Assembly: GCA_028571685.1 (NCBI GenBank) | Contig: CM053141.1 | Location: 75,811,833 to 75,875,832 of the forward strand | DNA length: 64,000 nt | Reading direction: 5' to 3' | Origin: Heterohyrax brucei | Taxonomy: Eukaryota; Chordata; Mammalia; Hyracoidea; Procaviidae | Shown here: piece after piece, positions 45,682-58,800 of the stretch | Numbering within the stretch: the stretch's first letter is position 1 | Layout of the letters: each line of letters opens with the position of its first letter | Notes under the pieces: model-generated | What the model was told of the DNA's origin: nothing | The model's input: only the letters and a program-made list of their open reading frames with translations | Databases searched by the model: none | Made by a program: the position numbers and the translations under genes

Positions 45682-47039
45682 CAATCTTATAGACAGAGTC
45701 CTACCTCACCAACCCAATTGCTATCCATCCTCCTGTATTAACACCATGGAGGCAGGATTTGCAACATATAGGAAAATCACGTAATAACAAGAATAATGAT
45801 CCAGTCAAATTGGTACACACATTTTTTGGAGAGGAACTCGAGTCTATCCATGACAAAAGATGTTCCAATCTAATGTGGAAATTACTGAATAATATTATTA
45901 ATACCATAAAAGGCAAAATTTTGCTGAAGATTATTTAAAAGTGGCTGCAGTAGCACATTGACAGAGCACTACCAGAAATTCAAGCTGGATTCAGAAGAGG
46001 ACATGGAACGAGGATATCATTACTGATGTCGGATTGATCTCAGATGAAAGCAGAGAATATCTGAAAAATGTTTATCTGTGTTTACTGACTATGCAAAGCC
46101 ATTTGACTCTGTGAATCATGGCAAATTACAAATAATATTATGATCGATGGGAATTCCAGAACACTTAGTTGTGCTCATGACAAACCTGTACACAGATCAA
46201 GAGGCAATCATTTGAACAAAACAAGTGGACACTGTGTGGTTTAACATCAGGTGTGTGTGTACTGCATCCTTTCACTTTATCTATTCAACCTGTATGCTGA
46301 GCAAATAATCCAAGAAGCTGGACTACATGAAGAAGAACACAGCATGCAGACTAGAGAAACACTCATTCGCAACCTGTGTCACACAGATGACACAACTTTG
46401 CTTGCTGAAAGTGAACAGGTGCTTACTGATGAAGATCAAAGACCATCGTCTTTTGAATGGATTATAACTCAACATCAAGAAAACAAAAATTCTCACAACT
46501 GGACCAGTAAATAACATCATGATAAGTGGAGAAAAGATTGAAGTTGTTGAGGATTACATTTTACTTGGATCAACACCCATGGAAGCGGCAGTCAAGAAAT
46601 CAAAAGACACACTGCACTAGGGAAATCTGCTGCAAAAGACCTCCTTAAAATGGTAAAAGGCAAAGATGTCTCCTTGAAGACTAACGTGTGCCTGATGCAC
46701 ATCATGATGTTTTCAATCATCTTATGTGCATATGAAAGATGGACAAGGAATAAGGAAGTGAGAAGATGAATGGATGCCTTTGAATTGTGGTGTGAGTGAA
46801 GAATACTGAATATATCATGGGCTGCCAAAAAAATGAACACATCTGTCTTGGAAGAAGTACAACCAGTGTTCCCCTTAGAAGCAGGGATAGTAAGACTATG
46901 TCTTTCATACTTTAGACACATTATCAGGAAGGATCAGTCCCTGGCAAATGACACCATGCTTGGTAAAGCAAAAGGATAGCAAAATAGAGAAAGCCCTTCT
47001 ATGAGACAGATTAACACAGTGGCTGCAGCAGCGGTCCAT

Positions 47040-48010
47040 TATTTTGTCGTCTTGTATTGTTTTCCCAAATTCTTTTATTGGGTTTGTGTGTTTTCCTTGG
47101 TTTTGTCTGTTTTTCTTGATCTCTGTCTTGCTTTATCAGAGTCCTATAAATCTTTTGATTTCCTTATCAAATAATTTTATTACTATTTTTCCTCTGGAAG
47201 CTTTTTCCAGTTCTTTGTTTCAGTCACTTGCTGGAACCATCTTGTCCTGCTTTCTCATGTGATTTGACATTGTCTGTTGTTTCCAAGGCATTAAGATGTT
47301 ATCCTATTTATTTATTGTATGTGTGTTGGTTGTGTTCTGAATTTTTCTTTTGTTTTGTTCTGATATATTCAAGTTGGTGGGGCATGTGCGCTACTCTGGT
47401 CACTAGTCTGGCCACCCTGGAGCTCTTGTCACGTGTCTCTGGTTAAGCAGGACAGTGGTTGTTTTTGTGAGTGCTGGTCTCTGTTTGCTGGCTTTGTAGG
47501 GCATCTGAGGATGTGGCTGTTGCCAGTGAGGTGATATGTCTCTCTGGAGTCACCTGGGCATTGGTGCAGTAAGTATTCTGATTGTTCGCTAGATTGAGTG
47601 TTGTGTGTGTGCAGTGCAGATTGCTAAGTGGTCACAGTGAGGATGTCTGGATCATTGGTCACCAAGTTGGTGGTACTAAAATTCTCAATGAGGATTCTAT
47701 CAGGTCACCACTGTGTGAAGGTGGTCAGAATGGGCACAGGCCTCTGGTTTTATGGGAGGAGTATGGAGCAGTGTGCTTGCTTTGTCTCAATATGGCCACA
47801 CTATGTAAATTCTGCTGGCAGAGCATTGTCTCCGCTTCCACTTTGCTCTCAGTCTGATTCTTCAGCCTTGCTTCTGATGATCAGGGTTCCAAACTTGTCA
47901 TCTCTATCCAATTCACTTGTTTTATGGAGTTTTCATTGTAACAGTGATATTGTGAGGCATCTAGCTATGTTGCTATCTTGGCTGTCCCTGCCAGTACATT
48001 CAGTGATGTC
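47040..48010 (-). mobile_element. L1 5' UTR / ORF1-like region (-)
   Basis: Parallels 15800-16930: T-rich ORF1 start-like sequence, a G-rich middle, and an end near 'gctatcttggctgtccctgc' that resembles the complement of an L1 5' start. It could equally be a HAL1-type half-L1. No coding frame is preserved. Confidence 0.45.
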
Positions 48011-48430
48011 TTTTAAGAATTAAGAAATGAGGATGAACCCCTCCAATAGTCACCATCAACACAAATACACATTGTACATATACATATGTATATACATGTA
48101 TACCTGCTCCTCCAAAAAAAGAAAAAGAAGCCATAAATAAATTAGCACACTTTTTTTTATATGATATAAATAACTCAATCTAAAAGATACATCAACAAGT
48201 ATGAAAGAAAAAATAAATGTTAAGTGATATGAGGCAGATGATAATGGTTTGGCAATTTTTCTGCCTTGGAAAATATATTTGAAAATAGCTTTAAATAAGG
48301 AAAGAATTGGCAGGTGGGAAGTAAGAATAGAAAACTAGCATATAATTTCTGTACTTAAATAGAAATAAAACAAAACTAGTTGGTGACAATTTGTTCTTGA
48401 AATACTACAGTAAGACACCCTTTCTCTCCA
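48011..48430. other. Unassigned AT-rich sequence
   Basis: Includes a short TATG/TACA-rich tract near 48075-48100. Nothing else is recognised. Confidence 0.3.
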
Positions 48431-48550
48431 ACAAGGCTGGGATTAAACCAAAAAACAGAAAATTATTAATGTTCGAGAGGCTGTGAAGAGAATGGAAGAC
48501 TTATACAGTGCTGTTGGGAATATAAAATTGTATACCAACTTTTGAAGTTG
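48430..48550 (+). mobile_element. Ancient L1 ORF2 end fragment (+)
   Basis: Matches the 'agaaaattattaatgttcg..gtgaagag..ggaagacttatacagtgctgttgggaat' phrase from the ORF2 C-terminal region. Interrupted on the right by a minus-strand L1. Confidence 0.6.
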
Positions 48551-48555
48551 ATTTT

Positions 48556-50836
48556 GTGCTTTTTTTTTATTGTGACTGAGTGAAGATGTACATTCCCATA
48601 TAACTTTACATGCCCACCTATATGCAGCTTCCACTGCTCTCCCTTCCCGGTGACAGCACACTATTCCTCTTTGTTCCGTGCATGTCTCATCCTCCCAACA
48701 GTCTCCTTTCCCCTCCTCTCCACCCACTCCCCTTACTCCAGCCAGAGGTCAGCAGGATGATATCCCATAGATGCATAGAACCATATAGTGCATCCAGTAT
48801 ATGGTCACTCTGCATCGCCAAGTCCAATCCATTCATGTCCGAAGATGGACCTTCGTTATGATTTATGGGCAAGGGCAGCATCAAGGCCAGGGGCCATGCT
48901 CCCAGGGGAACCCTGAAGCCGCTGGACCATCAATTGAGGTCTTTTAGTGGAGATCCCAGGGTGCACCTCTTTTTATTCTTGTGTTGCCAGTGAGTCTCAA
49001 CTTAGTGAGCTCCATTGTGGCTATCACTGGTGGTGGCCGGGCACCATTCAGTTCTTCTGGTCCCAAGTGGATGTAGGCATCCACTCATGTGGGTCTCTCT
49101 ATCTTCTGGGTTGTCTTTACCTCATGCCATTTTGGTCCTCGGTGAGCATCCATTCCTGCTGAGTTGGGACCATTTGCTGTGTGTCCTTGGATGGCAGCTT
49201 GGCAGCTTTTAAGACCCCAGATGCCACTCACCAATGTGGGGTGCAGACAACCCTCTTAGCAAAATGTTAGTTGTGCCAATTGGGTTTGATTTCACCTAAA
49301 AGCATGGTCCCCTGCTCCCTACCCCAGCTACTCTGTCCTTGCAATATTGGGTTAAGATGGAAGGAGTATTCAAGTTATGCTGAAGTCCAGTTAATATTGT
49401 TCTTGTTTCTAATGTGTGCTATCACCGATTTCACCCAACCAGATTTCTACCAACTATCTAATCTAAACCCTCCCTCCTCCCCTGCAGCTGTCAAAGAGTC
49501 TTTTCTTCTATACACATGTCTGTTTTTGAGATCTTATCTTAGAGATTTCATACAATATTTGTCCTTTTGTCGCTGACTACTTTCCCTCAACATAATGTCT
49601 TCCAGTTGAAACCAAGTTATGAGATGTTTCCTGGAATCATCATTATTCTTTATCATTGCATAGTGCTCCATTGAGTATATATACCATAGTTTACTTATCC
49701 ATTCTTCTGTTGTTGGGCATCTGGGTTGATTCCATATTTTTGCTATTATGGACTGTGCTGTAATAAGCATTCTTGTGCATGTGTCCATTGGTGTGAAAGG
49801 CCTTGATACTGTAGGATATATTCCAAGTAGTGGAATTACTGGGTCAAATGGTATATCAATATCCATTTTTTTAAGGAAGCACTAGATTGCTTTCCAAAGA
49901 GGCTGGACTATTTTGCAACCCCGCCAACTGTGTAGGAGGGTTCCACTTTCTCCACAGCTTCTCCAGCATTTGTTGTTTTGTGTTTTTTGGATCATGGCCA
50001 ACCCTGTTGGGGTGAGATGGTATCTCATTGTCGTCTTGATTTGAATTTCTGTAATAACTGAAGATCGTGAACGTGTCCGCATGTGTTTTTTGGCTGCCTG
50101 GATCTCCTCTTTAGAGAAATGTCTGTCCATCTCCTTTGCCCATCGCTTAATTGGATGATTTATCTTTTTCTTATTGATATTTTGTAGTATCTTATAGATT
50201 ATGGAGATCAGGTGTCGGTCTGACATACAGTTGCCAAATATTTTTTCCCATTCTGTAGGTGTTCTTTTAATTTTATTAATAAAGTCTTTGGATGAGCAAA
50301 AGTGTTTGATTCTTAATAGTTCCCATTTATCTATTTTCTTTTCTGTTGATTGTGGTTTGTTTGACAGATTTTGGAGTCTGTCCACATTGTGTATTAAAAC
50401 TTCCATTGTTGTTCCTACCTTTTCTTGGACGAGCTTTATCGTTTTAGGTTTGACATTTAGGTCTTTTATCCAGTTGGAGATGGTTTTTGTATTACGTGTA
50501 AGATATGTATCTTGTTTCAGTTTATTGCAAATGGATATCCAATTTTGCTAGCACCATTTGTTGAAGATACTGTTTTCACCCCAGTTTAATGTCTTAGGGC
50601 CTTTGTCGAATATCAACTGTTCATAGGCAGATAGTGTCACCTCTGGGGTCTCAATTCTGTTCTATTGATCGATCTGTCTGTTCTTGTACCAGTACCAGGC
50701 TGTTCTGACCACGGTGACAGTGTAGTATGTTCTAAGGTCGGGTAATGAGAGGCCTCCCAGAGTGTTCTTCTTCTTTAGTAGTACCTTACTTATCCAGGGC
50801 TTCTTCCCTTTCCAAACAAAATTGGTGATTTCAGAC
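48556..50836 (-). mobile_element. L1 (-), 5' truncated at ORF2
   Basis: 3' UTR at 48556-49530, then ORF2 C-terminal frames at 49534-49866 (DIPFDPVIPLLGIYP, WNQPRCPTTEEW) and 49882-50406. These sit in different frames. It stops within the ORF2 region downstream of reverse transcriptase. It is about 85-90% similar by eye to the L1 at 52801-59756. Confidence 0.85.
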
Positions 50837-52020
50837 ATGCCATATTTTATAATCCAGAGAATGTAGATTTATTTTGTGCTAATTTATCCTCTTAATTGCT
50901 ACCACTTCTATCACGTTACATTTTAACAGTTCATGTATGGTATAGGCTATGATGTACATATTTGGGCCAGAGTTTAATGGAGCACAGCAGCATCCTGGAA
51001 ATCAACATGGTGGTGGGAGGTGTAATTAGAGAGAGATCATATGAAGAAGATGAAGATGAAGAAGATGAAGCCTGGAGGTGGAGCCATCCAAAAATTTGAA
51101 GGTCTAATTGTTTAGGTCTCCCTTCCTAACAGGAAATCTGCTGGAGCCAAATCTTAAATATTATTATTTCAATTTATTTTATTACAAATGGTAATTTAGT
51201 ACTTTTAAGGTACATATTCAAGTCCAGAGCAATTCTTTTGACAATATGTAATGTGAGAAAATAATGAAAAATTTATGGGCTCTCAGATCTAGTACTGATT
51301 AGTGACATGAATAAAAACAGACTAGAGTTATTATACATCCAACTGAGATTTCTGTGGTAGGCTTAATCATTCATCCATCTTTTCACTAGACATTTACCGA
51401 GTGACTGAAGTGGCAAGGAACATAAGCACTGTTGTTGCCTATGTCAGTTTTAAAAACTTTAAAATGTGTTTGGATAAGAAAGGCTAAATATGTGTAGCAC
51501 TAATATTTTAAGGCACCTGGACGAGCTAGCCTTCAGAGCCTTATTTATGCTCTGCCAGAGAGTATGTGTATCCATGGAAATCTCACTTGAGTAGACAGTA
51601 GCTGGTTGATAGCACCCACATTCTTGTGTGCAGAAGAAAGTATCTGAAATGTAGCCACCCTAGCCACTATTTAGCATAAAGTCCCACAACTGAACCACTA
51701 GACTTAATAGACTATGTGGTTGGGGCTCTAATGAACCTTGCAAATACCTGAAATACACAGAATGTTTAACTCCCTGACAAGTATGCTCTTAATATTTGTG
51801 GGGCCAGAGGTAAGTATGTGTGCAAAGAGGCAACTAATGAGAATACTAACCTAAATTATAAACCCTGGAACCACAAATTGGGACCCTGTTGTTAGCTGTC
51901 TTCAAGTTCTCCCCCTACTCTAGGTGATGCTATGGACAATACAATGACATGTTGCCCAGTCTCCCTCATAGAAGGTGAGACGTCTACCACTGAACCACTA
52001 ATGCCCCAAATTGGGACACT
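50837..52020. other. Mostly unassigned intergenic sequence
   Basis: A small imperfect GAAGAT microsatellite lies at 51042-51070. 51365-51430 resembles the 'attcattc..gacatttacc' end of an L2/MIR-type element but is too diverged to assign. Confidence 0.3.
51042..51070 (+). repeat. GAAGAT-type microsatellite
   Basis: Imperfect tandem copies of GAAGAT/GATGAA over about 29 bp. Confidence 0.8.
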
Positions 52021-52242
52021 CTCCCCTCCCAAAACCCCAAAACCCACTGTCATAGAGTTCATACAACCCTCTCATAGCTACTCTAGAGGCAGAATAGAAC
52101 TGAGCCTAAGGGTTTTCAAGGATATGAATCTTTACAAAAGCAGACTGCCACAACTTTCTCCTGAAGAGGGTCTGGTGGGTTCAAAATCTAACCTTTTGGT
52201 TAGCAGCAGAATGCTTTGACCACTGCATCACTAGGGCTTCTA
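52021..52242 (-). repeat. AfroSINE variant (-)
   Basis: Minus-strand copy with an A/C-rich tail (aaaaccccaaaacccactg), the variant's central block (cagactgccacaactttctc), the CTTTTGGTTAGCAGC block and the head (tcactagggcttc). A short GGGACA repeat occurs on both sides. Confidence 0.85.
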
Positions 52243-52261
52243 AAAGGGACATTACAGAAGG

Positions 52262-52432
52262 GAAACCTTGGTGGTGTAGTAGTTAAGTGCCGTGTCTGCT
52301 AACCAAAATGTTGTGAGTTTGAATCCACCAGGCGCTCCTTGGAAACCTATGGAGCAGTTCTACTCTGTCCTATAGGGTCCCTGTGAGTTGGAATCTACTC
52401 CATAACAATGGCTTTCTTTTCTTTCTTTTTTA
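52262..52432 (+). repeat. AfroSINE (+), head-to-head with the previous copy
   Basis: Well-preserved copy: gaaaccttggtggtgtag, CTGCTAACCAAAATGTT, ctactctgtcctataggg and a T-rich tail. Only about 20 bp separates it from the oppositely oriented SINE. Confidence 0.92.
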
Positions 52433-52800
52433 TTTAAGAGAAGGAAAATCTATGCTTGACACTGCTGAGCAACTATACTTTGTTACACAAGAATCTATTC
52501 TGTTCAAGCTGAGCGAAAGGATTTGACAAGTAGTAATAAGTCTTTTCCTTACCAAAACATTTCTGCTGCAATTCTATCTGAAGTCCAAAACAGTCTATCT
52601 CTGATAGCAGCCATATGCCACAAACTCACTGCATTTGGAATCTACTTTTGTTTTGGGGGACATAAGACAGAGATGTGAAGCCAAGTGTTTCTCTGGGACC
52701 TGTATGGTGTTTTCACGGGAGACTACTTAGGGTTATGGGTCATACTGTGCTGGTGTTCAAGCCCAGATCTTGAGTGACGGAGGCACCCTATATTTCAATG
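52433..52800. other. Unassigned intergenic sequence
   Basis: No gene or repeat family recognised. Confidence 0.3.
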
Positions 52801-55800
52801 TATTTTTTATTATGATTGAGTGAAAATGTACATTCCCATATAAATTTTCAGGGTCACCTATATGCAGCTCCCACTGCTGTCCCTGCCTGGTGACAGCACA
52901 CTCTTCCTCTTTGCTTCATACATGTCTTATCCTCCCAGCAATCTCCTATCCCCTGCTCTCCACCCGTTCCCCCGCCTCCAGTAACAGGGTCAGCAAGATG
53001 ACATCCTACAGATGCATAGAACCATAAATTGCACACATGATATGATCACTCTGTGTCACCAAGTCCAATCCATTCCTGTCCGAAGAGTTAACCTCCATTA
53101 TGATTGATGGATGGGGCAACATCAGGGCCAGGGGCCATGCTCCCAGGGGAACCCCGAGGCTCCTGGACCATCAGTTGCAGTCTTTTAGTGGAGATCTCAG
53201 GGTGTACCCCTTTTTATTCTTGTGTTGTCAGTGAGACTCAACTTTGTGAGCTCCATCATGGCTATCACTGGTGGTGGCCAGGCACCATCTAGTTCTTCTG
53301 GTCAAAAATCACTGTAGTCACCCACTTATGTGGGTCTCTCTGTCTTCTGGGTTCTCTTTCCCCCATGTTGTTTTGGTGATCATCTGTTCCTGCTAAGTTG
53401 GGACCATTTGCTGTACCCTCAGATGACAGCTTGGCAGCTTTTAATACTCCAGATGCCACTCACCAATGTGGGGTGCAGAAGACTGTCTTAGCAAAACACT
53501 AGTTGTGCCAATTTGGCCTCAATTTCCCCTGAGAGCATGGTACCTGGCCCTCCACCCCAGCTACTCTGTCCTTTCAATATTGCGTTAAGATGGGAGGAGT
53601 AATCGTGTTATGCTGAAGTCCAGTAAATATTGATCTTCTTTCTAATGCCACAGATTTCACCCAGCCAAATTTCTGTGAACTATCTAATCTAAACCCTCCC
53701 CCCTCCTCTCTCCACCCTTGCAGCTGTCAAAGAGTCTTTTCTTCTATGCATGAGTCTGTTTGTAAGTTCTTATCATAGGGGTCTCATACAATATTTGTCC
53801 TTTTGTTACTGACTACTTTCACTCAGCATGATGTCCTCCAGTTGAAAACAGGTTATAAGATGTTTCCTAAAATCATCATTATTCTTTATCATTGCACAGT
53901 GTTCCGTTAAGTGTATATACCATAGTTTTCCTATCCATTCCTCTGTAGTTGGGCATCTGAGTTCATTCTATCTTTTTGCTATTGTGGACTGTGCTGTGAT
54001 GAACATCTGTGTGCACGTATCAGTTGATGTGAATGGCCTTGATTCTATAGGATATATTCTGAGCAGTGGAATTACTGGGTCAAATGGTATATCTATATCC
54101 AGCTTTTCAAGGAAGCACCAGATTGCTTTCCAAAGAAGTTGCACCATTTTGCAATTCCATCAAAGGTGTAGGAGAGTTTCAATTTCTCCACAGCTTCTCC
54201 AGCACTTGTTGTTTTGTGTTTTTTGGATCATGGTCAACCTTGTTGGGGTGAGATGGGGTCTCATTGTAGTCTTGATTTGAATTTCTTTAATAGTTAATGA
54301 TCGTGAGCATGTCTGCATGTGTTTTTTGGCTGCCTGGATCTCCTCTTTAGAGAAGTGTCTGTCCATCTCCTTTGCCCATCACTTACTTGGATTACTTATC
54401 TTTTTCTTATTGATATTTTGTAGTATCTTATAGATTATGGAGATCAGGTGTTGGTCTGATATACAGTTGCCAAATATTTTTTCCCATTCTGTAGGTGGCC
54501 TTTTAATTCTATTAATAAAGTTTTTGGATGAGCAATAGTGTTTGATTCTTAGTAGTTCCCATTTATCTGTTTTCTGTTTGTGGTTTGTTTGACAGGTTCT
54601 GAAGTTCGTCTACATTGTGTATTAAACATTCCATTGTTGTTCTTACTTTTTCTTGGATGAGGTTTATTGTTTTAGGTTTGATATTTAGGTCTTTTAAGCT
54701 TGGCTATCCAGTCTGAGTTGGGTTTTGTACAAAGTGTAAGATATGGGTCTTGTTCAATTTATTGCAGATGGATATCAAATTTTGTCAGCACCATTTATTC
54801 AAAAGATTGTTTTTACCCCAGCTTAACATCTTAGGGCTTTTGTCGAATATCAACTGTTCATAGAAAGATGGTGTCATCTCTGAGGTCTCAATTCTGTTAC
54901 ATTGATCTATCTGTCTCTTTTTGTACCAGTACCAGGCTGTTTTGACTACTGTGGCTGTGTAATAGGTTCTAAACTCAGGTAGTGAGAGGCCTCCCAGTGT
55001 GTTCGTCTTCTTCAGTAGTGCTTTACATATCTGGGGCTTTTTCCCTTTCCAAACAAAGATGGTGATTTGTTTCTTCATCTCATTAAAAAATGTCACTGAA
55101 TTTGTATTGGGATTGCATTGTCTCAATCGATTGCTTTGGGCAAAATAGACATTTTCACAATGTTAAGTCTTCCTATCCATGAGTAGGGTAGGTTTCTCCA
55201 TTTATGTAAATCTCTCTTAGTTTCTTGTAGTAAGGTCTCGTAGTTCTCTTTGTAAAGGTCTGTTATTTCTTTGGTTAGATTTATTCCTAGGTACTTTATC
55301 TTCTTAGTGGCTATAGTAAGTGGTATTGATTTGGTGATTTCTTCTTTAATAATCTCATTGTTGGTATAAAGGAATCCTACTTGCTCACTTATTACCCTGT
55401 ATCCTGACACTTTGCTCAACTCTTCTATGAGTTTCAGCAGTTTACTTATAGATTCTTTAGGATTCTCTGCATATACAATCATATAATCTGCAAATAGGGA
55501 GATTTTTATGTCCTCTGTGCCAATGCAAATGCTTGGTCTTGTCTAATTGCTCTGGCTAGAACTTCTAGTACAATGTTGAATAGGAGAGGTGAGAGTGGGC
55601 ATCGTTGTCTAATTTCCATACTCAAGGGAAAGTGTTTCAGTCTCTCTCCATTCAGGATGACATAGGCAGTTGGCTTTGTATAAATGGCCCTTGTTGCACT
55701 GAGGAATTTGCTGTCTATTCCTATTTTGCTGAGAGTTTTTAGCATGGATGGGTGTTGGACTATATGAAATGCCTTTTCTACATCAATAGACAAAATCAGG

Positions 55801-58800
55801 TGATTCTTGTCTTTCCTGTTATTTATGTGGTTGATCACATTAATTGCTTTTCTGATGTTGAACCAGCCTTGCATTCCTGGTATGAATCCAGCTCGGTCAT
55901 GATGGTTTATTTTTTTGATATGTTGCTGTATTCTGTTGGTGAGAATTTTGTTGAAGATTTTTGCACCCAGATTCGTGAGTGATATCGGTCTGTAGTTCTC
56001 TTTTTGTTTGGTCTTTGCCTGGCTTTGGTACCACGGTTATGCTGACTTCATAGAATGAATTTGGGAGTATTTCATCCCTTTCTATACTGTGAAATAGTCT
56101 CAGTAGTATTGGAGATAACTCTTCTCTAAAAGCTTGTTAAAATTCTGCCGTGAAGCCATCTGGACCCAGGCCTTTTTGGTTGGTAGTTTTTTGATAACTT
56201 TTCCAATCTCTTCCTTTGTGATGGGTTTATTAAGTTGTTCTGCTTCACCTTGTGATCATTTTGTCAGGTGATATGAATCAGGGAATTCGTCCATTTCTTC
56301 CACTTTTTCAAATTTGTTGGAGTACAGAGTTTCATAGTTTTCTGTTATGGTATTTTTTATTTCTGTTGGATCTGTTATGACAACTCCTCTCTCATTTCTT
56401 ATTTGGGTTATTTGTTTCCTTTCTCTACGGCACTTGGCTTGGCTTGGCTTCCAGTTTTTCTTTAGTAAGCTCAGCCAGAGGTTTGTCAATTTTGTTGATC
56501 TTTTCAAAAAACTAGCTTTTGGTGTTTTCAATTGTTCTTTTATTCTCTAAATAGTTTAGTTCTGCCCTAATCTTTATGCTCTGTTTTCTTCTGGTGCCTG
56601 AGGGGTTCCTCTGTTGTTCTCTCTCTCTACTTGTTCAAGCTGTAGGGTTAGTTCTTTGCTTTAGTTGCTTCCTTCCTTCCAGATGTGTGCATTTATGGAG
56701 ATAAACTGACCTCTGAGCACTGCCTTAGCTGTATCCCACAGGTTCTGGTAGGAAGTGTTTTCATTCTCATTGGAATCCATGAATTTCTTTATTTCATCCT
56801 TGATTTCTTCTGTAATCCATGGTTTTTTGATCAAGATGTTGTTCAGTTTCCATGAGTTCCCCTTTCTATTTATGTTTTTTTCTGCTATCGATTTTGACTT
56901 TTATGACTTTATGATCTGAGAAGATGCTTTGCGTTAATACAGTGGTATGGATTTTGTTGAGAAATGCTTTATGTCCTAACACATGGTTTATTCTGGAGAA
57001 TGTTCCATGTGCACTGGTGAAGAGGGTGTAGTTGTCTGCTGATAGAAAGTTCTGTATATGTCAATGAGGTCTAGTTGGTTATTTGTGGCGGTAAGGTCTT
57101 CTGTGTCTTTAGACAATCCGTCCAATATTGACAGTGGAGTGTTGAAGTCTCCTTCTATTATTGTGGGGGTGATCTCTCTCATTTTTGAGTGTAGTCAGTG
57201 TTTCTTCAATGTATTTAGCTGCTCTAATATTAGGTGCATAAATATTTAATATTGTTAAGTTCTGCTTGTGTGTTGAACCTTTCAGCAATAGTGTCCATCC
57301 TTGTCCACAAGGGTGGATTTTACATTAAAATCTGTTTTATCTGAGATTAGAGTTTCCACACCTGGTGTTCTTTGTTCATTGTTAGTTTGATATATGTTCT
57401 CTCATCCTTTAATTTTCAGTTTTTAAGTCTAAGTCTAAGGTGAGTTTCTTGTAGGCAACATATGGATGGGTTGTGTCTTTTGATCCCAAATGTCACTCGA
57501 TGTCTCTTTACTGGAGCGTTAAGTCCATTCACATTCAATGTAATCATTGCTACATATGCATTTAGTGCTGTCATTGTTATATGTTTATTTTTGTGTTGAT
57601 GTTTTCTCTGTTGTTCTTATTAATCTGTTCCGGGACATTCTTTTTTGTGAGTTGATTTTTCACCTTTTTCAGGGTTGGTTTTGTGGTTGTTGTGACTCCT
57701 GTATTACATTTCTTGATTTGATGTGTTGCACGTTTATTGTGCTTTACAGCTGCCGCTATGATTCTCCTTAATAAACTATGTATAAACCCAATTTTAATTA
57801 CTGCCAGTCTTAACATTCTCTCCATCTGGAGGGATTGTAATGACTGTAGTACGTCCCTCTTTTCAATATGATGACATCATAGTTTTCATGATATGATCAC
57901 TACATAATTCTTTCACTATTATAGGTTTGATTGAGTTTGTAGCCTTCCCTAAATGGGTAGGTTTCTGGGTGATGTGTCCTGAACTTGCTTCTAAAATATA
58001 AAGTTAGTGCTTTTGTTCTTCTAAGCCAAGAGATTCTTTCAGTATTTCTTGTAGCTTTCACTTGCTTTTTACAAAGTCTCTGAGTTTGTGTTTATCTGTG
58101 AATGTCTTCATTCCATTTTCATATCTGAAAGATTGTTTTTCAGGACATATAATTCTTGGTTGGAAGTTCTCCTTCAAGGCTTTGAATGTGTAATGCCACT
58201 GTCTCCGTTCCAGCACTGTTTCTGCTGAGAAATCTGATAAAGCCTACAGGGTTTCCCTCTGAATGTTAGCTTTGCTTTGAGTCTTGCTGCCTTTAAGAGT
58301 TTCTGTTTCATTTTGTTAAGCTTGATTATAATATGTCTTGGAGTCTTTCTTTTGAGATTTATATTGAGTGGTGTTCGATATGCATCTTGGATATCTATAT
58401 TCTCTTCTGTCATAATTTTTGGGAAGTTTTCTGTCAGCAGCTCAGCAACAATACTCTCTGTGTTCTGACGTGTCTTGTCCTATTCAGGAATTGTAGATTA
58501 TTCCTCTTAATAGAGTCCCACATATTTTTAATGCTTCTTGTTTCTTTTTTCTGGTTTCTCTTCATTGATGCTGGAGTCAGTAGCTCTGTCTTCCAAGTCT
58601 GAAATTTTATTTTCCATTTATCCCATTCTGCTTTCTTGGCTTTGAATTGAAGCTTCTATGTCTTTGATTTTGTTCTTGATCTGTTGGATTTCAGAGTGCT
58701 GGTGTTCCATTAGATCAAATAGCTTGCTTACTTTTTCATTTTGCTCTGCTGCATTTTGTATAATTCTAGGAGGGCTCTTTATATAATCCTTATTCACCTT

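Larger units (their letters stand above)
41698..45855 (-). mobile_element. Solo LTR, type A (-), split by further insertions
   Basis: Pieces at 41698-42008 and 45687-45855 together make one type A LTR. AAAGG at 41693-41697 and AAAGA at 45856-45860 fit a 5-bp duplication with one substitution. It is inserted in the RTE element. Confidence 0.8.
40399..47036 (+). mobile_element. RTE-clade LINE (+), split by nested insertions
   Basis: RTE text lies at 40399-40650, 41370-41697 and 45861-47036, in correct order and orientation. The two gaps are the L1 fragment at 40651-41369 and the LTR nest at 41698-45855. The last part contains the reverse-transcriptase region and the C-terminal 'cttggaagaagtacaacc' motif. 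Frames are broken at many points, so it is inactive. Confidence 0.85.
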
